In this document: piece by piece, positions 1-8,238 of the stretch
How positions within the stretch are numbered: position 1 is the first letter of the stretch
Layout: each line of letters begins with the position of its first letter
Source: Bellilinea sp040754815
GTDB lineage: Bacteria; Chloroflexota; Anaerolineae; Anaerolineales; Anaerolineaceae
Assembly (NCBI GenBank): GCA_040754815.1
Contig: JBFMBX010000006.1
Coordinates: 137,889-201,888 of the forward strand
Reading direction: 5' to 3'
DNA: 64,000 bases
Position numbers and translations under genes: made by a program
The notes under the pieces: generated by a model
What the model was told of the DNA's origin: nothing
Seen by the model: the letters and a program-made list of their open reading frames with translations, nothing else
The model's database searches: none

Positions 1-1294
1 CGGGTAGCAGAGCGGCAGAGGGACAGATGCGGTCAAAACCACGACGAACCTGACTTTCGATCCAGTTCAGGATTAATTCTTCGATATTCTCCAGTTTTTG
101 ACGAGCCCACTCCCGTACCTGATCTTCCAGTTCCTGCTTTCGGGCTGCCAGTTCCTGCGGCAAAATCACCGCGTTGACCACAATGGGGTGCGGACTGATG
201 CTTTTCTCGTTGTGCTGCATCGTCCATTGGGAAGTGTAAACGCCCGGTTTTTTGAAAATCTGGCTGGTAAATGAAAAAACAACCGTTTCGCCCGGCGCAA
301 CCGGCGCGCTGATTTCCAGCCGGCTGCCTGCTCCCCAATCGTTTCTCAAGTTGGCCAGATACACCTCGCCCGGCTGCCAGACCTGACTGCCGTTGTTGCG
401 CACCACAATTTCAACGTTCACCGCTTCGCCTTCGGCAGCAATCGGCCACTCGGTGTGGCGCACCAGCACGGCTTCATATTCGGCGATGAAACCGGCGCGG
501 ACACCAATTGCCGAGGGGATGCTTGCCTCGGCAAAGACATACGGCAGTCCTTCACAATTCATCTGAGCAAAGTCACCATCGGCCAGCAGGATAAAATCCT
601 GTGCGCCAAACGAACGCAGCACTTCGATGGCATCGGATTGGCGGGTGGTCTTTGAAGAAAAGAAGAACAGGGTTTCGTACAGTTCATCCCCATCCCCGTC
701 CTGCAACCCAATGAGCGTGCGGCTGGTGAAGGTCTGAGCCTGATTAGCCGCCTGAGCGCTGAGACTGACCACGACCACCGGGGCGGCGGACTGCTGGAAA
801 GCCTCCGCCGTGTAGGGGCTGATGCGGGCGTATTCATCCCACACTTCCAGCAATGCGAGCGGTGGATTACTGCCCGAAAGCGATGATACAGGCCGCAGCA
901 GTGCGCCGTTCGCTTTCAAGCCCAGCGCGGGATTAAGAGATGGATCGGAAAAGAACGGCCCGCTGATGACGCAAAAAGCATCATCCTCGTCGGCCTGATA
1001 TTGCTCCCAGAACACATCCAGCGGTTGTGGGGCAGGGTCAACCGCAGAAGTGGAGAGGGCAGCCGTTAAAATTTCCAGAGCGGCATGGTGAGCGAGGTTG
1101 ACCCTCAGGACGTAATCGGGAGTACCGCCGGAGTAGTCTTTGCGGTAAAGGGTTACTCCATCTGTTTCTGTGACCGGGTAAAAATCCGCTGGAATTTGCT
1201 GGCCGGGCTCCTTTGCCTCGGCCGGGGAAACGACACAAATAGAGATGAGCAAAGACAGAAAGAGAGGGTAGAGAAGGAATTTTCTTTTTAGCAT
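1..1294 (-). CDS. Secreted NAGPA-like protein with NBR1-type Ig domain (partial)
   Basis: Open from an ATG at 1294 to the window edge, so the C-terminus is missing; about 431 residues are visible. Residues 1-27 form a signal peptide ending near AEA. Residues about 40-265 resemble a phosphodiester glycosidase (NAGPA) domain: ISGPFF near 110-115 and LLADGDFAQMNC near 236-247 sit where that family has its NGGFF-like and LDGGGS-like motifs. Residues about 280-362 resemble the NBR1-type Ig-like domain (NNGSQVW, APGETV, GVYTSQW). A charged, coiled-coil-like segment follows (380-415). The LDGGGS-like motif is degenerate, so catalysis is uncertain. Probably exported and acting on or in the envelope. 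The gene is divergent from the desaturase, and its promoter leaves a leader of only a few bases. Family assignment is from motif memory only. Confidence 0.6.
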   Translation of the reverse strand, partial: MLKRKFLLYPLFLSLLISICVVSPAEAKEPGQQIPADFYPVTETDGVTLYRKDYSGGTPDYVLRVNLAHHAALEILTAALSTSAVDPAPQPLDVFWEQYQADEDDAFCVISGPFFSDPSLNPALGLKANGALLRPVSSLSGSNPPLALLEVWDEYARISPYTAEAFQQSAAPVVVVSLSAQAANQAQTFTSRTLIGLQDGDGDELYETLFFFSSKTTRQSDAIEVLRSFGAQDFILLADGDFAQMNCEGLPYVFAEASIPSAIGVRAGFIAEYEAVLVRHTEWPIAAEGEAVNVEIVVRNNGSQVWQPGEVYLANLRNDWGAGSRLEISAPVAPGETVVFSFTSQIFKKPGVYTSQWTMQHNEKSISPHPIVVNAVILPQELAARKQELEDQVREWARQKLENIEELILNWIESQVRRGFDRICPSAALLP

Positions 1295-1304
1295 AACCTG
1301 TTTA

Positions 1305-1334
1305 ATTATACCGGTTTGATGCCTGACAATCCAA
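1305..1334 (-). promoter_or_regulatory. Promoter of the NAGPA-like gene
   Basis: On the minus strand TTGGAT (1334-1329) is separated by 18 bases from TATAAT (1310-1305). The -10 box ends only 10 bases before the ATG at 1294, so the predicted mRNA has about four leader bases and no Shine-Dalgarno. Confidence 0.6.
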
Positions 1335-1432
1335 CCCGAACAGGGCGGATGAGCGAACTTCCACCCTCTGCGGGCGAGCAATGTGCACATGGCGTCTTTG
1401 TGGAGGACCAATGTGACCGAAAATAGGACTTG

Positions 1433-1461
1433 TTGCACCCCGTTTATCTATTTTATATAAA
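1433..1461 (+). promoter_or_regulatory. Promoter of the desaturase gene
   Basis: TTGCAC (1433-1438), 17-base spacer, TATAAA (1456-1461), followed by a leader of about 50 bases ending in the AGAAGGAG Shine-Dalgarno. Good match to a housekeeping sigma promoter. Confidence 0.65.
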
Positions 1462-1517
1462 ATCTCCACGGATTAGAATGATCACATCGCAACATATCTT
1501 TTAGAAGGAGAAGTGCA

Positions 1518-2606
1518 ATGGCAAAAGCGACTACCCCGCTGGTCATTAACGGCAAACCCCTGCCCACGATGAGCGAAATTAACCGTGAAATTGCTCCCTA
1601 TCAAAAAGCAGATACCCGCCGCAGTGTCTGGCAGCTGATTAACACCCTTGTGCCCTACGTGGGTTTATGGGTCTTAATGGTGAACACTTTGAAAATTTCT
1701 TACCCGTTGACCGTGGCTCTGGCTTTTGTGGCGGCCTTATTTCTGGTGCGGGTGTTTATCTTTTTCCATGACTGCGGCCACAATTCTTTTTTCCCCTCAA
1801 CGAAGTTGAACCGGCTGGTGGGATTCTGGCTGGGGGTGCTGGTGTTTACTCCCGGCGAGCAGTGGTGGCATTCGCACTCCATTCATCATGCCACCTCCGG
1901 TAATCTCGATAAACGCGGGGTAGGGGATGTGACCACCCTGACGCTGGAAGAATTTTACGACCAGCACTGGTTGCAAAAAATCGGCTATCGCTTCTTCCGC
2001 AACCCGCTGGTGATGTTCATTCTCGGCCCAATTTTCATGTTTGTCATCATGCACCGCCTGCCGCGGCCCAATTACGGCAAGCGCCAGACGCGCAGTGTGT
2101 GGTTGACCAACCTTGCCATGCTGGCCATTGCGGTGGGCATCAGCCTGATCATCGGCTGGCAAGCGTATTTGATGATTCAACTGCCGTTGATTTTCTTTGC
2201 CGGTTCGATGGGTATTTTCCTCTTTTATGTCCAGCATCAGTTCGAAGATACTTACTGGGAACGGCAGGAAAACTGGAATTATGTGGCGGCCGGGCTGCTA
2301 GGAGCTTCTTTCTTTAAGTTGCCCAAAATTCTGGAATGGTTCACCGGCAGCATTGGCTATCATCACATTCATCACCTCAGCCCGCGCATTCCCAACTACT
2401 ATTTAGCAGAATGTCAGCGTAATTCACCAATCATGCAGCAGTGGGCGCGGACGATTACCATTCCGGACAGCATTCGGACGGTGAGATTGAAGGTGTGGGA
2501 TGAACCGCGCAAGAAACTGGTGGGCTTTCCACGGGTAAAGGTGGAACAGAAGATAACCGCGCCGCGGATGGAAAAACCTTTGGAAAAAGCGAAACTGGAA
2601 GGCTAA
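1518..2606 (+). CDS. Membrane fatty acid desaturase
   Basis: 362 residues. It carries the three histidine boxes of membrane di-iron desaturases: HDCGH at 84-88, HSIHH at 120-124 and HHIHH at 282-286, with hydrophobic segments around 46-82, 100-112, 163-178 and 196-238. The family inserts a double bond into acyl chains using O2 and an electron donor, usually to tune membrane fluidity. It most resembles the delta-12/omega-type (DesA-like) group, but regiospecificity cannot be read from sequence. An AGAAGGAG Shine-Dalgarno precedes the ATG. It is a single-gene unit with its own promoter and a strong terminator. Dependence on O2 is notable beside the anaerobic-type ferredoxin enzyme near 57-59 kb and suggests at least tolerance of oxygen. 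Confidence 0.88.
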   Translation: MAKATTPLVINGKPLPTMSEINREIAPYQKADTRRSVWQLINTLVPYVGLWVLMVNTLKISYPLTVALAFVAALFLVRVFIFFHDCGHNSFFPSTKLNRLVGFWLGVLVFTPGEQWWHSHSIHHATSGNLDKRGVGDVTTLTLEEFYDQHWLQKIGYRFFRNPLVMFILGPIFMFVIMHRLPRPNYGKRQTRSVWLTNLAMLAIAVGISLIIGWQAYLMIQLPLIFFAGSMGIFLFYVQHQFEDTYWERQENWNYVAAGLLGASFFKLPKILEWFTGSIGYHHIHHLSPRIPNYYLAECQRNSPIMQQWARTITIPDSIRTVRLKVWDEPRKKLVGFPRVKVEQKITAPRMEKPLEKAKLEG

Positions 2607-2650
2607 AAGAAGGCCTATCCCCCTTTTATCCAATTTCCGATCAGGTGATT

Positions 2651-2683
2651 TAAAAAACAGGGTTCCACGAACCCTGTTTTTTT
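2651..2683 (+). terminator. Rho-independent terminator after desaturase
   Basis: AAAAAACAGGGTT, 5-base loop, AACCCTGTTTTTTT: a 13-bp stem ending in a run of T. The flanking A-run makes it likely to act on both strands. Confidence 0.9.
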
Positions 2684-2718
2684 GTCTGACATTCCGGTGG
2701 GAAGGTGTCCTGAAATCC

Positions 2719-2747
2719 TTGCGTTTACCCCGTACTTCGTCCATAAT
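2719..2747 (+). promoter_or_regulatory. Promoter of fhs
   Basis: TTGCGT (2719-2724), 17-base spacer, CATAAT (2742-2747). The start site would be near 2754, which rules out translation from the upstream in-frame start at 2719 and supports the ATG at 2791. Confidence 0.55.
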
Positions 2748-2790
2748 AATGGTGATTCCCCCACCCAATCAATCCCCAAGGAGGAAAAAA

Positions 2791-4701
2791 ATGACTGCGA
2801 AGCGGGCTGTCAGACCCATCCGAATGGAACGCCAAAACCCGGTGCCTGCGGATATCGAAATTGCCCAACAGGCCAGACTCAAGCCCATTACCGAACTGGC
2901 TGAAGAACTGGGGTTACTGCCGGATGAAATTGAGTTATACGGCCCTTATAAGGCTAAGGTCAAACTGGAAGTGCTGGAACGGCTGAAAGACGTGCCCAAC
3001 GGCAAGTACATTGATGTGACCGCCATCACCCCCACCCCGCTGGGTGAAGGAAAGACCACAACCACCATTGGGCTCAGTCAGGCATTGGGTGCCCATCTTG
3101 GCAAAGCGGTGATGACCTGCATCCGTCAGCCCAGCCAGGGGCCGACTTTTGGCATCAAGGGCGGGGCGGCCGGCGGCGGGTACAGTCAGGTGGTGCCGAT
3201 GGAGGACTTCAACCTGCACCTTACCGGCGATATTCATGCCATCACCGCTGCCAACAACCTGCTGGCGGCCGCCATTGATGTGCGAATGCTGCACGAAGCG
3301 GAAGCCACTGACGAGCAGCTGTTCGAACGGCTGTTCCCGCAGGATAAGCAGGGTAAACGGCACTTTGCGGTGAACATGCTCAACCGCTTGAAGAAATTGG
3401 GGATTGACAAGAGTGATCCCGATGAAATGACCCCCGAAGAGCGCAGCCGCTTTGTGCGGCTGGACATTGACCCCGCTTCAATCACCTGGCGGCGGGTGAT
3501 TGATACCAGCGACCGTTTTTTGCGCGGTATCACCATAGGGCAGGGGCCAAACGAAAAGGGCATGGAGCGCAAGACCGGTTTTGATATTACCGTAGCCAGT
3601 GAAATCATGGCGGTGCTGGCGCTCACCACTTCGCTGGCGGATATGCGCCGCCGATTTGGCGAAATGGTCATCGGCACCAACCGCAAGGGAGAAGCGATCA
3701 ATGCCGATGATCTGGGTGTGGCCGGCGCTATGACCGTACTGATGAAGGATGCCATCAAGCCAACTCTGATGCAAACGCTGGAAGGCACACCGGTATTCGT
3801 TCACGCCGGGCCGTTTGCGAACATTGCCCACGGCAACAGTTCCATCATTGCCGATATGATCGGTTTGAAACTGGCCGATTATGTGGTGACCGAATCCGGT
3901 TTCGGTTCGGATATGGGCATGGAAAAGTTCTTCAATATCAAATGCCGCTATTCCGGCCTGATTCCCAATGCGGTGGTCATGGTAGCAACCGTGCGCGCGC
4001 TGAAGATGCACGGCGGCGGCCCCAAAGTGGTGGCCGGTAAACCGCTCGACCATGCCTATACCAACGAAAACCTCGATTTGTTACGCGCCGGTTTGGGCAA
4101 TTTACTGGCGCACATTGGCATTGCGCGGAAATTCGGCGTGCCGGTCGTAGTCGCCATCAACAGGTTCGCCACCGATACCGAAGCGGAATTGAACCTCATC
4201 CGCAAGGTTGCGGTTGAGGAAGGCGGCGCTGAAGACGCCGTGATCTGCAACCACTGGGCGCTGGGCGGCGAGGGCGCAAGAGAACTGGCCGAAGCGGTGG
4301 TCAGAGCCGCCGAAAAGCCTTCTCAATTCCATTTCCTGTATCCCCTCGACCTGCCCATCAAAGAGAAGATCGAAATCATCGCCCGTGAAGTATACGGCGC
4401 GGATGGCGTGGATTACGAGCCGCTGGCGGAACAGCGCATTGCCGAATACACCCGCCTTGGTTTTGACCGCCTGCCCATCTGCATGGCCAAGACGCACCTC
4501 AGCCTGAGCCACGATGCGAATCTCAAAGGCGTCCCCCGGGGATTCCGCATTCCGGTGCGGGATATCCGCGCTTCGGTTGGGGCGGGTTTTCTCTATCCAT
4601 TGCTGGGGACGATGAGTACCATGCCGGGGCTGCCAACCCGTCCGGCCTTTTATGATGTGGATCTGGATCTGGAAACAGGGCGTGTAATAGGGCTGTTTTA
4701 A
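2791..4701 (+). CDS. fhs: Formate-tetrahydrofolate ligase, long eukaryote-like form
   Basis: Makes 10-formyl-THF from formate, THF and ATP in one-carbon metabolism. 636 residues from the ATG at 2791, which has AAGGAGG six bases upstream; the open frame extends to 2719 but that stretch lies in the promoter. The ATP loop TPLGEGKTT is at about 82-90, followed by QPSQGPTFGIKGGAAGGGYSQV. Usual bacterial enzymes are about 557 residues. The extra length here includes a roughly 50-residue insert after LLAAAIDVRMLHEAEATDEQ and before LDIDPASITWRRVID. This insert and the C-terminal THLSLSH and GTMSTMPGLPTRP blocks resemble the synthetase domain of eukaryotic C1-THF synthase as I remember it. The next gene encodes an XRE-cupin regulator 68 bases downstream. 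Confidence 0.95.
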   Translation: MTAKRAVRPIRMERQNPVPADIEIAQQARLKPITELAEELGLLPDEIELYGPYKAKVKLEVLERLKDVPNGKYIDVTAITPTPLGEGKTTTTIGLSQALGAHLGKAVMTCIRQPSQGPTFGIKGGAAGGGYSQVVPMEDFNLHLTGDIHAITAANNLLAAAIDVRMLHEAEATDEQLFERLFPQDKQGKRHFAVNMLNRLKKLGIDKSDPDEMTPEERSRFVRLDIDPASITWRRVIDTSDRFLRGITIGQGPNEKGMERKTGFDITVASEIMAVLALTTSLADMRRRFGEMVIGTNRKGEAINADDLGVAGAMTVLMKDAIKPTLMQTLEGTPVFVHAGPFANIAHGNSSIIADMIGLKLADYVVTESGFGSDMGMEKFFNIKCRYSGLIPNAVVMVATVRALKMHGGGPKVVAGKPLDHAYTNENLDLLRAGLGNLLAHIGIARKFGVPVVVAINRFATDTEAELNLIRKVAVEEGGAEDAVICNHWALGGEGARELAEAVVRAAEKPSQFHFLYPLDLPIKEKIEIIAREVYGADGVDYEPLAEQRIAEYTRLGFDRLPICMAKTHLSLSHDANLKGVPRGFRIPVRDIRASVGAGFLYPLLGTMSTMPGLPTRPAFYDVDLDLETGRVIGLF

Positions 4702-4769
4702 TGTAAAATTAGGTTGTTTATACTGCCCAAAGAGAAATGGGTTGACGGACCTTTTTCAGGAGGTTTGGA

Positions 4770-5399
4770 GTGGACTTATTTGGTAAAGAAGCCATTTCGG
4801 TGGATGTTGGTCAGCGTTTGAAAGCGCTGCGCGAGGAACGCGGTATTTCCATGCGCACGCTGGCGCGCAACAGCGGGCTTTCGGCTAATGCGCTGAGCAT
4901 GATCGAACGAGGGCTGACATCCCCCTCCATCAGCACATTGTTTAAGATCGCCTCGGCACTGGGTGTTCCGATTACCGATTTTTTTCGCGAAGAAGCAGAG
5001 CGCAAAAAAGTGGTTTTCAGCAAGGCGCACGAACGCACGCGTATCCCATTTTTGCGCGGCGTGTGGGAGGGGATGGGCAGCGAATCGTTCACCGGACGGT
5101 TGAATGCCTTTACGATCACACTGGATAACGGCGCAAACAGCGGCCCGCACCCGATTGTGCATACCGGTTCGGAGTTTGTTTTTTGTTTACGCGGTCATCT
5201 GGAATATGAAGTGGATGGCGAGCGCTATCAACTGGAAGCCGGTGACAGTCTGATCTTTGCTGCGCATCTGCCTCACCGCTGGCGCAACCCCGGCCCGGCG
5301 GTTTGCACGGCCATTATTGTTATTTCCTGCCATGCGGAGGGCGATAAGGCCGCCGAATTCAGACACGTTATCGAAAATATACAAGCAGGTGCCGGCTAA
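4770..5399 (+). CDS. XRE-family regulator with C-terminal cupin domain
   Basis: 209 residues from a GTG start at 4770, with CAGGAGG seven bases upstream. The N-terminal helix-turn-helix (residues about 13-67: VGQRLKALREERGISMRTLA, then LSANALSMIERGLTSPSIST) is of the lambda-repressor/XRE type. Residues about 130-200 form a small cupin barrel (GSEFVFCLRGHLEYEVDGERY, then AGDSLIFAAHLPHRWRNPG), which in this family senses a small metabolite. It lies 68 bases after fhs on the same strand and could be cotranscribed with it. Its stop overlaps the convergent ddh gene by four bases. The target and ligand cannot be read from the sequence; amino-acid or one-carbon control would fit the neighbours. Confidence 0.85.
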   Translation: MDLFGKEAISVDVGQRLKALREERGISMRTLARNSGLSANALSMIERGLTSPSISTLFKIASALGVPITDFFREEAERKKVVFSKAHERTRIPFLRGVWEGMGSESFTGRLNAFTITLDNGANSGPHPIVHTGSEFVFCLRGHLEYEVDGERYQLEAGDSLIFAAHLPHRWRNPGPAVCTAIIVISCHAEGDKAAEFRHVIENIQAGAG

Positions 5400-6310
5400 A
5401 CCAGCCGGTGGATGCACTGCGGCACACTTTCGGCCAGAAATGCGGCCAGCGGAATTTCCAGCAAGGTGTAAGCACCGCAGGAAAGACGGCTTGCCGCGCG
5501 GGCAGCACTGACCATGACCTGAGCGGTGGATGCCGGGTTGTTAAAGGTGGTCTCGAAGTTCAGCAACTGGTTATCCACACCGCTGGCTCCGCCCTTTCGG
5601 AAAATGTGGATGCGGTGGCCGACATCCACCAGCGGAGCCACTTTTTCGACGCGGAAAACGCGCACATCATCGTGGGAAAAGTAAGGATCGGCTAAGATTT
5701 GTCTCTTGACCTCTTCAAAATCTGCGCCTTCTTCCAGTTCCAGATAAAGGTCCCGCTTGTGACAGCCGGGATCGCCGGGACGGGTGATGGAAAGGGCATC
5801 CCGGACACCGGGGTAAGATTTTGCAGCAACGGTATGTCCCATGCTCATGCCGGGGCCGTAATTGACATAAGTGAGACCGGTGGGCGCCCATATTTCGAAG
5901 AGGGCGCGGATGAGCGTGCTGATGCCCGGATCCACACCCGCGCCAAGCACGGCAACACTGTTGCCGCGGCTGGCAGCCTCATTCAGCGTATTTTTAAGGC
6001 TGGCAAACGGCTCGCCGTGCATGTCAAAACAATCCACCGTAGAGATGCCGGCTTCCAGAATGGCTGGAGCAACCCGTTCCACCGAACGGGTGGGGACGCA
6101 CAGGATGATGACATCCGGTTTTTGAGGGAGTTGATCGAACGAAGAAACAACCGGCACCGTTGGGTAGCGGCAGCGCAGTTCTTCCAGCCGGCATTCCAGT
6201 TCGATGATACCGGCGAGTTCCATATCCGCTGCCAGCATAACCGCCTGAACGGCCGCAGAGCCGATGTGACCGCAGCCCATGACGGCTGTGCGAATGCGTT
6301 GAGGTTCCAT
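5396..6310 (-). CDS. ddh: Diaminopimelate dehydrogenase
   Basis: 304 residues. Family role: NADPH-dependent reductive amination of L-2-amino-6-oxopimelate to meso-diaminopimelate, the one-step route to lysine and cell-wall precursor. The N-terminal Rossmann fold has GCGHIGSA at about 12-19. Further blocks fit Ddh: GAGVDPGIS, NYGPGMSMGHT, a PGVRDALS stretch, HKRDLYLE, and the C-terminal block TAQVMVSAARAASR with GAYTLLEIP. The more distant 2,4-diaminopentanoate dehydrogenases share the fold and are the main alternative. The gene is 43 bases downstream of a gntR-type gene and probably in its operon. Confidence 0.8.
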   Translation of the reverse strand: MEPQRIRTAVMGCGHIGSAAVQAVMLAADMELAGIIELECRLEELRCRYPTVPVVSSFDQLPQKPDVIILCVPTRSVERVAPAILEAGISTVDCFDMHGEPFASLKNTLNEAASRGNSVAVLGAGVDPGISTLIRALFEIWAPTGLTYVNYGPGMSMGHTVAAKSYPGVRDALSITRPGDPGCHKRDLYLELEEGADFEEVKRQILADPYFSHDDVRVFRVEKVAPLVDVGHRIHIFRKGGASGVDNQLLNFETTFNNPASTAQVMVSAARAASRLSCGAYTLLEIPLAAFLAESVPQCIHRLV

Positions 6311-6353
6311 TGCTGTGCTCCTGTTGGAAATTTGGGAAGATCGGCGAAATTAG

Positions 6354-7088
6354 TTATTCACTCAAACCGCTGCTGGCAACTTCTCCGCGCAGAGCGCGCT
6401 CGATCAGTTCGTCCAGATTGTCATGAGCAAGGTCTTCCAGCACATTGAGCAGGTGGCGGCGCTGGGCAGATTCAGCAGCCTGTGCGTCTCGGCGGAGGAG
6501 CGCTTCTACAATGATGCGGTGTTCTTCGACAGATTTTTGCAGCCGCCCGGGCTGAAAGATGGCCAGCACACGGTAGCGTTGTAAATGATCTTCGAGATTG
6601 GCAAGAATGCCGCTCAGGCGGATGTTTCGGGCGGCGGTGATGATGTGATTGTGGAATTGACGGTTGAAATGGGCGCTCTGGGTCAGGTTGCCTTCGGCGG
6701 CTGCACGGGCATGATTTTCAGCGATCCGGCGCAGTTCTTCCAGTTCGGCAGCACTCAGTTTCTGGCAGGCCAGCGCCGCCGCCAGCCCTTCCAGTGCCGC
6801 CCGGACTTCAAAAATCGCCCGCATATCTTCTGCCGAAATGGGTGAAGCGGCGTAGCCCTTGTAGGGATATTTGATGACAAAGCCCTCCCGTTCCAGACGG
6901 GAAAGCGATTCGCGCACCGGCGTTTTGCTGATGCCCAGTTGTCTGGCGAGGTCGTTTTCCACCAGCGTTTCACCGGGGCGAATGCGGAAAGAGAGGATGG
7001 CGGCTTTGATCGAATCATACGCCATCTTTTCAAGTGAATTGGCGATGAGGATGGGTTGAAGCGGAGGAAGGGGGGAGTTTTCGGCCAT
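6354..7088 (-). CDS. GntR-family (FCD) transcriptional regulator
   Basis: 244 residues from the ATG at 7088. The frame stays open to 7451, but the promoter at 7116-7144 lies inside that extension. An N-terminal winged helix (about 18-85: ILSFRIRPGETLVENDLARQ, then LGISKTPVRESLSRLEREGF) is followed by an all-helical FCD ligand-binding domain (about 95-225), with metal-ligand-like positions in FNRQFHNHI and EEHRIIVEALLRRD. The class binds small organic acids and usually represses its own operon. It is immediately upstream of ddh, so control of diaminopimelate or lysine synthesis is an inference from position. A near-palindrome lies between its -10 box and its start codon. Confidence 0.85.
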   Translation of the reverse strand: MAENSPLPPLQPILIANSLEKMAYDSIKAAILSFRIRPGETLVENDLARQLGISKTPVRESLSRLEREGFVIKYPYKGYAASPISAEDMRAIFEVRAALEGLAAALACQKLSAAELEELRRIAENHARAAAEGNLTQSAHFNRQFHNHIITAARNIRLSGILANLEDHLQRYRVLAIFQPGRLQKSVEEHRIIVEALLRRDAQAAESAQRRHLLNVLEDLAHDNLDELIERALRGEVASSGLSE

Positions 7089-7097
7089 CTCTGGTAT

Positions 7098-7109
7098 ATC
7101 GTATATGAT
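7098..7109. promoter_or_regulatory. Candidate GntR operator
   Basis: ATCGTATATGAT is a palindrome apart from one mismatched pair, within an AT-rich stretch just downstream of the gntR -10 box. GntR/FCD proteins usually bind short palindromes of this kind, so autoregulation is plausible. Confidence 0.4.
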
Positions 7110-7115
7110 GTATAA

Positions 7116-7144
7116 ATTATAGATGAAGACGGTCGTCTCGTCAA
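7116..7144 (-). promoter_or_regulatory. Promoter of the gntR-ddh unit
   Basis: Minus strand TTGACG (7144-7139), 17-base spacer, TATAAT (7121-7116): near-consensus. A divergent TATAAT at 7171-7176 on the plus strand could serve the esterase gene, but its -35 box is poor. Confidence 0.75.
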
Positions 7145-7211
7145 TTCTTTCTGAGAAATAGGTTTCAGCGTATAATCGGCTCAACTGCTGGTGTGTTTTG
7201 CGAGGTGAACC

Positions 7212-8180
7212 ATGGCTTTCTTTGATCTTCCGCTGGAGGAATTGCACCGCTACCGGCCCGAATTGAGTGAGCCGGAGGATTTTGATGCTTTCTGGAACGA
7301 TACCCTTGCACAGGCGCAGCGTTACCCGCTGGATGCCCGTTTTGAAGCGGTGGATTACGGGCTGCGGACGGTGAAAACGTTTGATGTTACCTTCAACGGC
7401 TACGGGGGTCAGCCGATCAAAGGCTGGCTGTTGCTGCCGGCAAACACGCAAGAACCTTTACCGCTGGTGGTGGAGTATATCGGCTACGGCGGCGGGCGGG
7501 GTTTTCCTCTCGAATGGCTGCTGTGGTCGAGCGCGGGTTTTGCCCACCTTGTCATGGATACGCGCGGACAGGGCAGTGTCTGGCGGCAGGGCGATACCCC
7601 CGATGTGGCGGAAGGCAGCAGCCCTCACTCTCCCGGTTTTATGACTCTGGGAGTGCTTTCACCGCAAACCTATTATTACCGGCGGGTATTTGTGGATGCG
7701 GTGCGGGCGGTAGAGGCCGGTCGTTCTTTTCCGCTGGTGGATGGCAGGCGGGTGGCCGTGACGGGCGGCAGTCAGGGCGGGGGCATCTCTCTGGCGGTTG
7801 CCGGGCTGGTGCCGGAGATTGCGGTGTGTATGCCGGATGTTCCGTATCTGTGTCATTACCGGCGCGCCATCGAAATTACCCCTGCCGGCCCGTATCAGGA
7901 AATTGCGCAGTTCTGTCAGGTGCACCGACAGCGCACGGCGCAGGTATTCAACACGCTGGCTTATTTCGATAATGTGTTCTTTGCGCCGCGCATTCGGGCG
8001 CGCTGTTTCCTTTCGGTGGCGTTGATGGATGAGATTTGCCCGCCTTCGACCATTTTTGCGGTTTATAACCGCCTGAACACAGAAAAAGAAATCCGTATTT
8101 ACACCTATAATCATCATGAAGGCGGCGGTGCCCATCATGATGTGGAGAAAATTCACTTCTTACGCTCCGTGTTTGGGTGA
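7212..8180 (+). CDS. Acetylxylan esterase / cephalosporin-C deacetylase (CE7)
   Basis: 322 residues, the usual length of carbohydrate esterase family 7. CE7 enzymes remove acetyl groups from small sugars and xylo-oligosaccharides in the cytoplasm. Visible motifs: RGQGS near residue 119, the nucleophile elbow GGSQGGG near 183, and the C-terminal HEGGGAHH that supplies the catalytic His. No signal peptide, as expected for this family. GAGGTGA precedes the ATG by four bases. It is divergent from gntR and 58 bases before tatC. It suggests growth on plant-type acetylated sugars. Confidence 0.88.
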   Translation: MAFFDLPLEELHRYRPELSEPEDFDAFWNDTLAQAQRYPLDARFEAVDYGLRTVKTFDVTFNGYGGQPIKGWLLLPANTQEPLPLVVEYIGYGGGRGFPLEWLLWSSAGFAHLVMDTRGQGSVWRQGDTPDVAEGSSPHSPGFMTLGVLSPQTYYYRRVFVDAVRAVEAGRSFPLVDGRRVAVTGGSQGGGISLAVAGLVPEIAVCMPDVPYLCHYRRAIEITPAGPYQEIAQFCQVHRQRTAQVFNTLAYFDNVFFAPRIRARCFLSVALMDEICPPSTIFAVYNRLNTEKEIRIYTYNHHEGGGAHHDVEKIHFLRSVFG

Positions 8181-8238
8181 TTCGAAGGTCGCGATGTTCC
8201 GCAGTTTCGGCTGAATTGAGGATATTAAAGAACCCGGC

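Noticed and set aside
2719..2790. N-terminal extension of fhs
   Set aside because: The extension lies in the predicted promoter, and the ATG at 2791 has a strong Shine-Dalgarno.
4741..4769. Separate promoter for the XRE-cupin gene
   Set aside because: A TTGACG is present at 4742-4747, but no -10 box sits at a workable distance before the start codon.
7089..7451. N-terminal extension of the GntR regulator
   Set aside because: The extra 121 codons cross the gntR promoter and the start of the divergent esterase gene.
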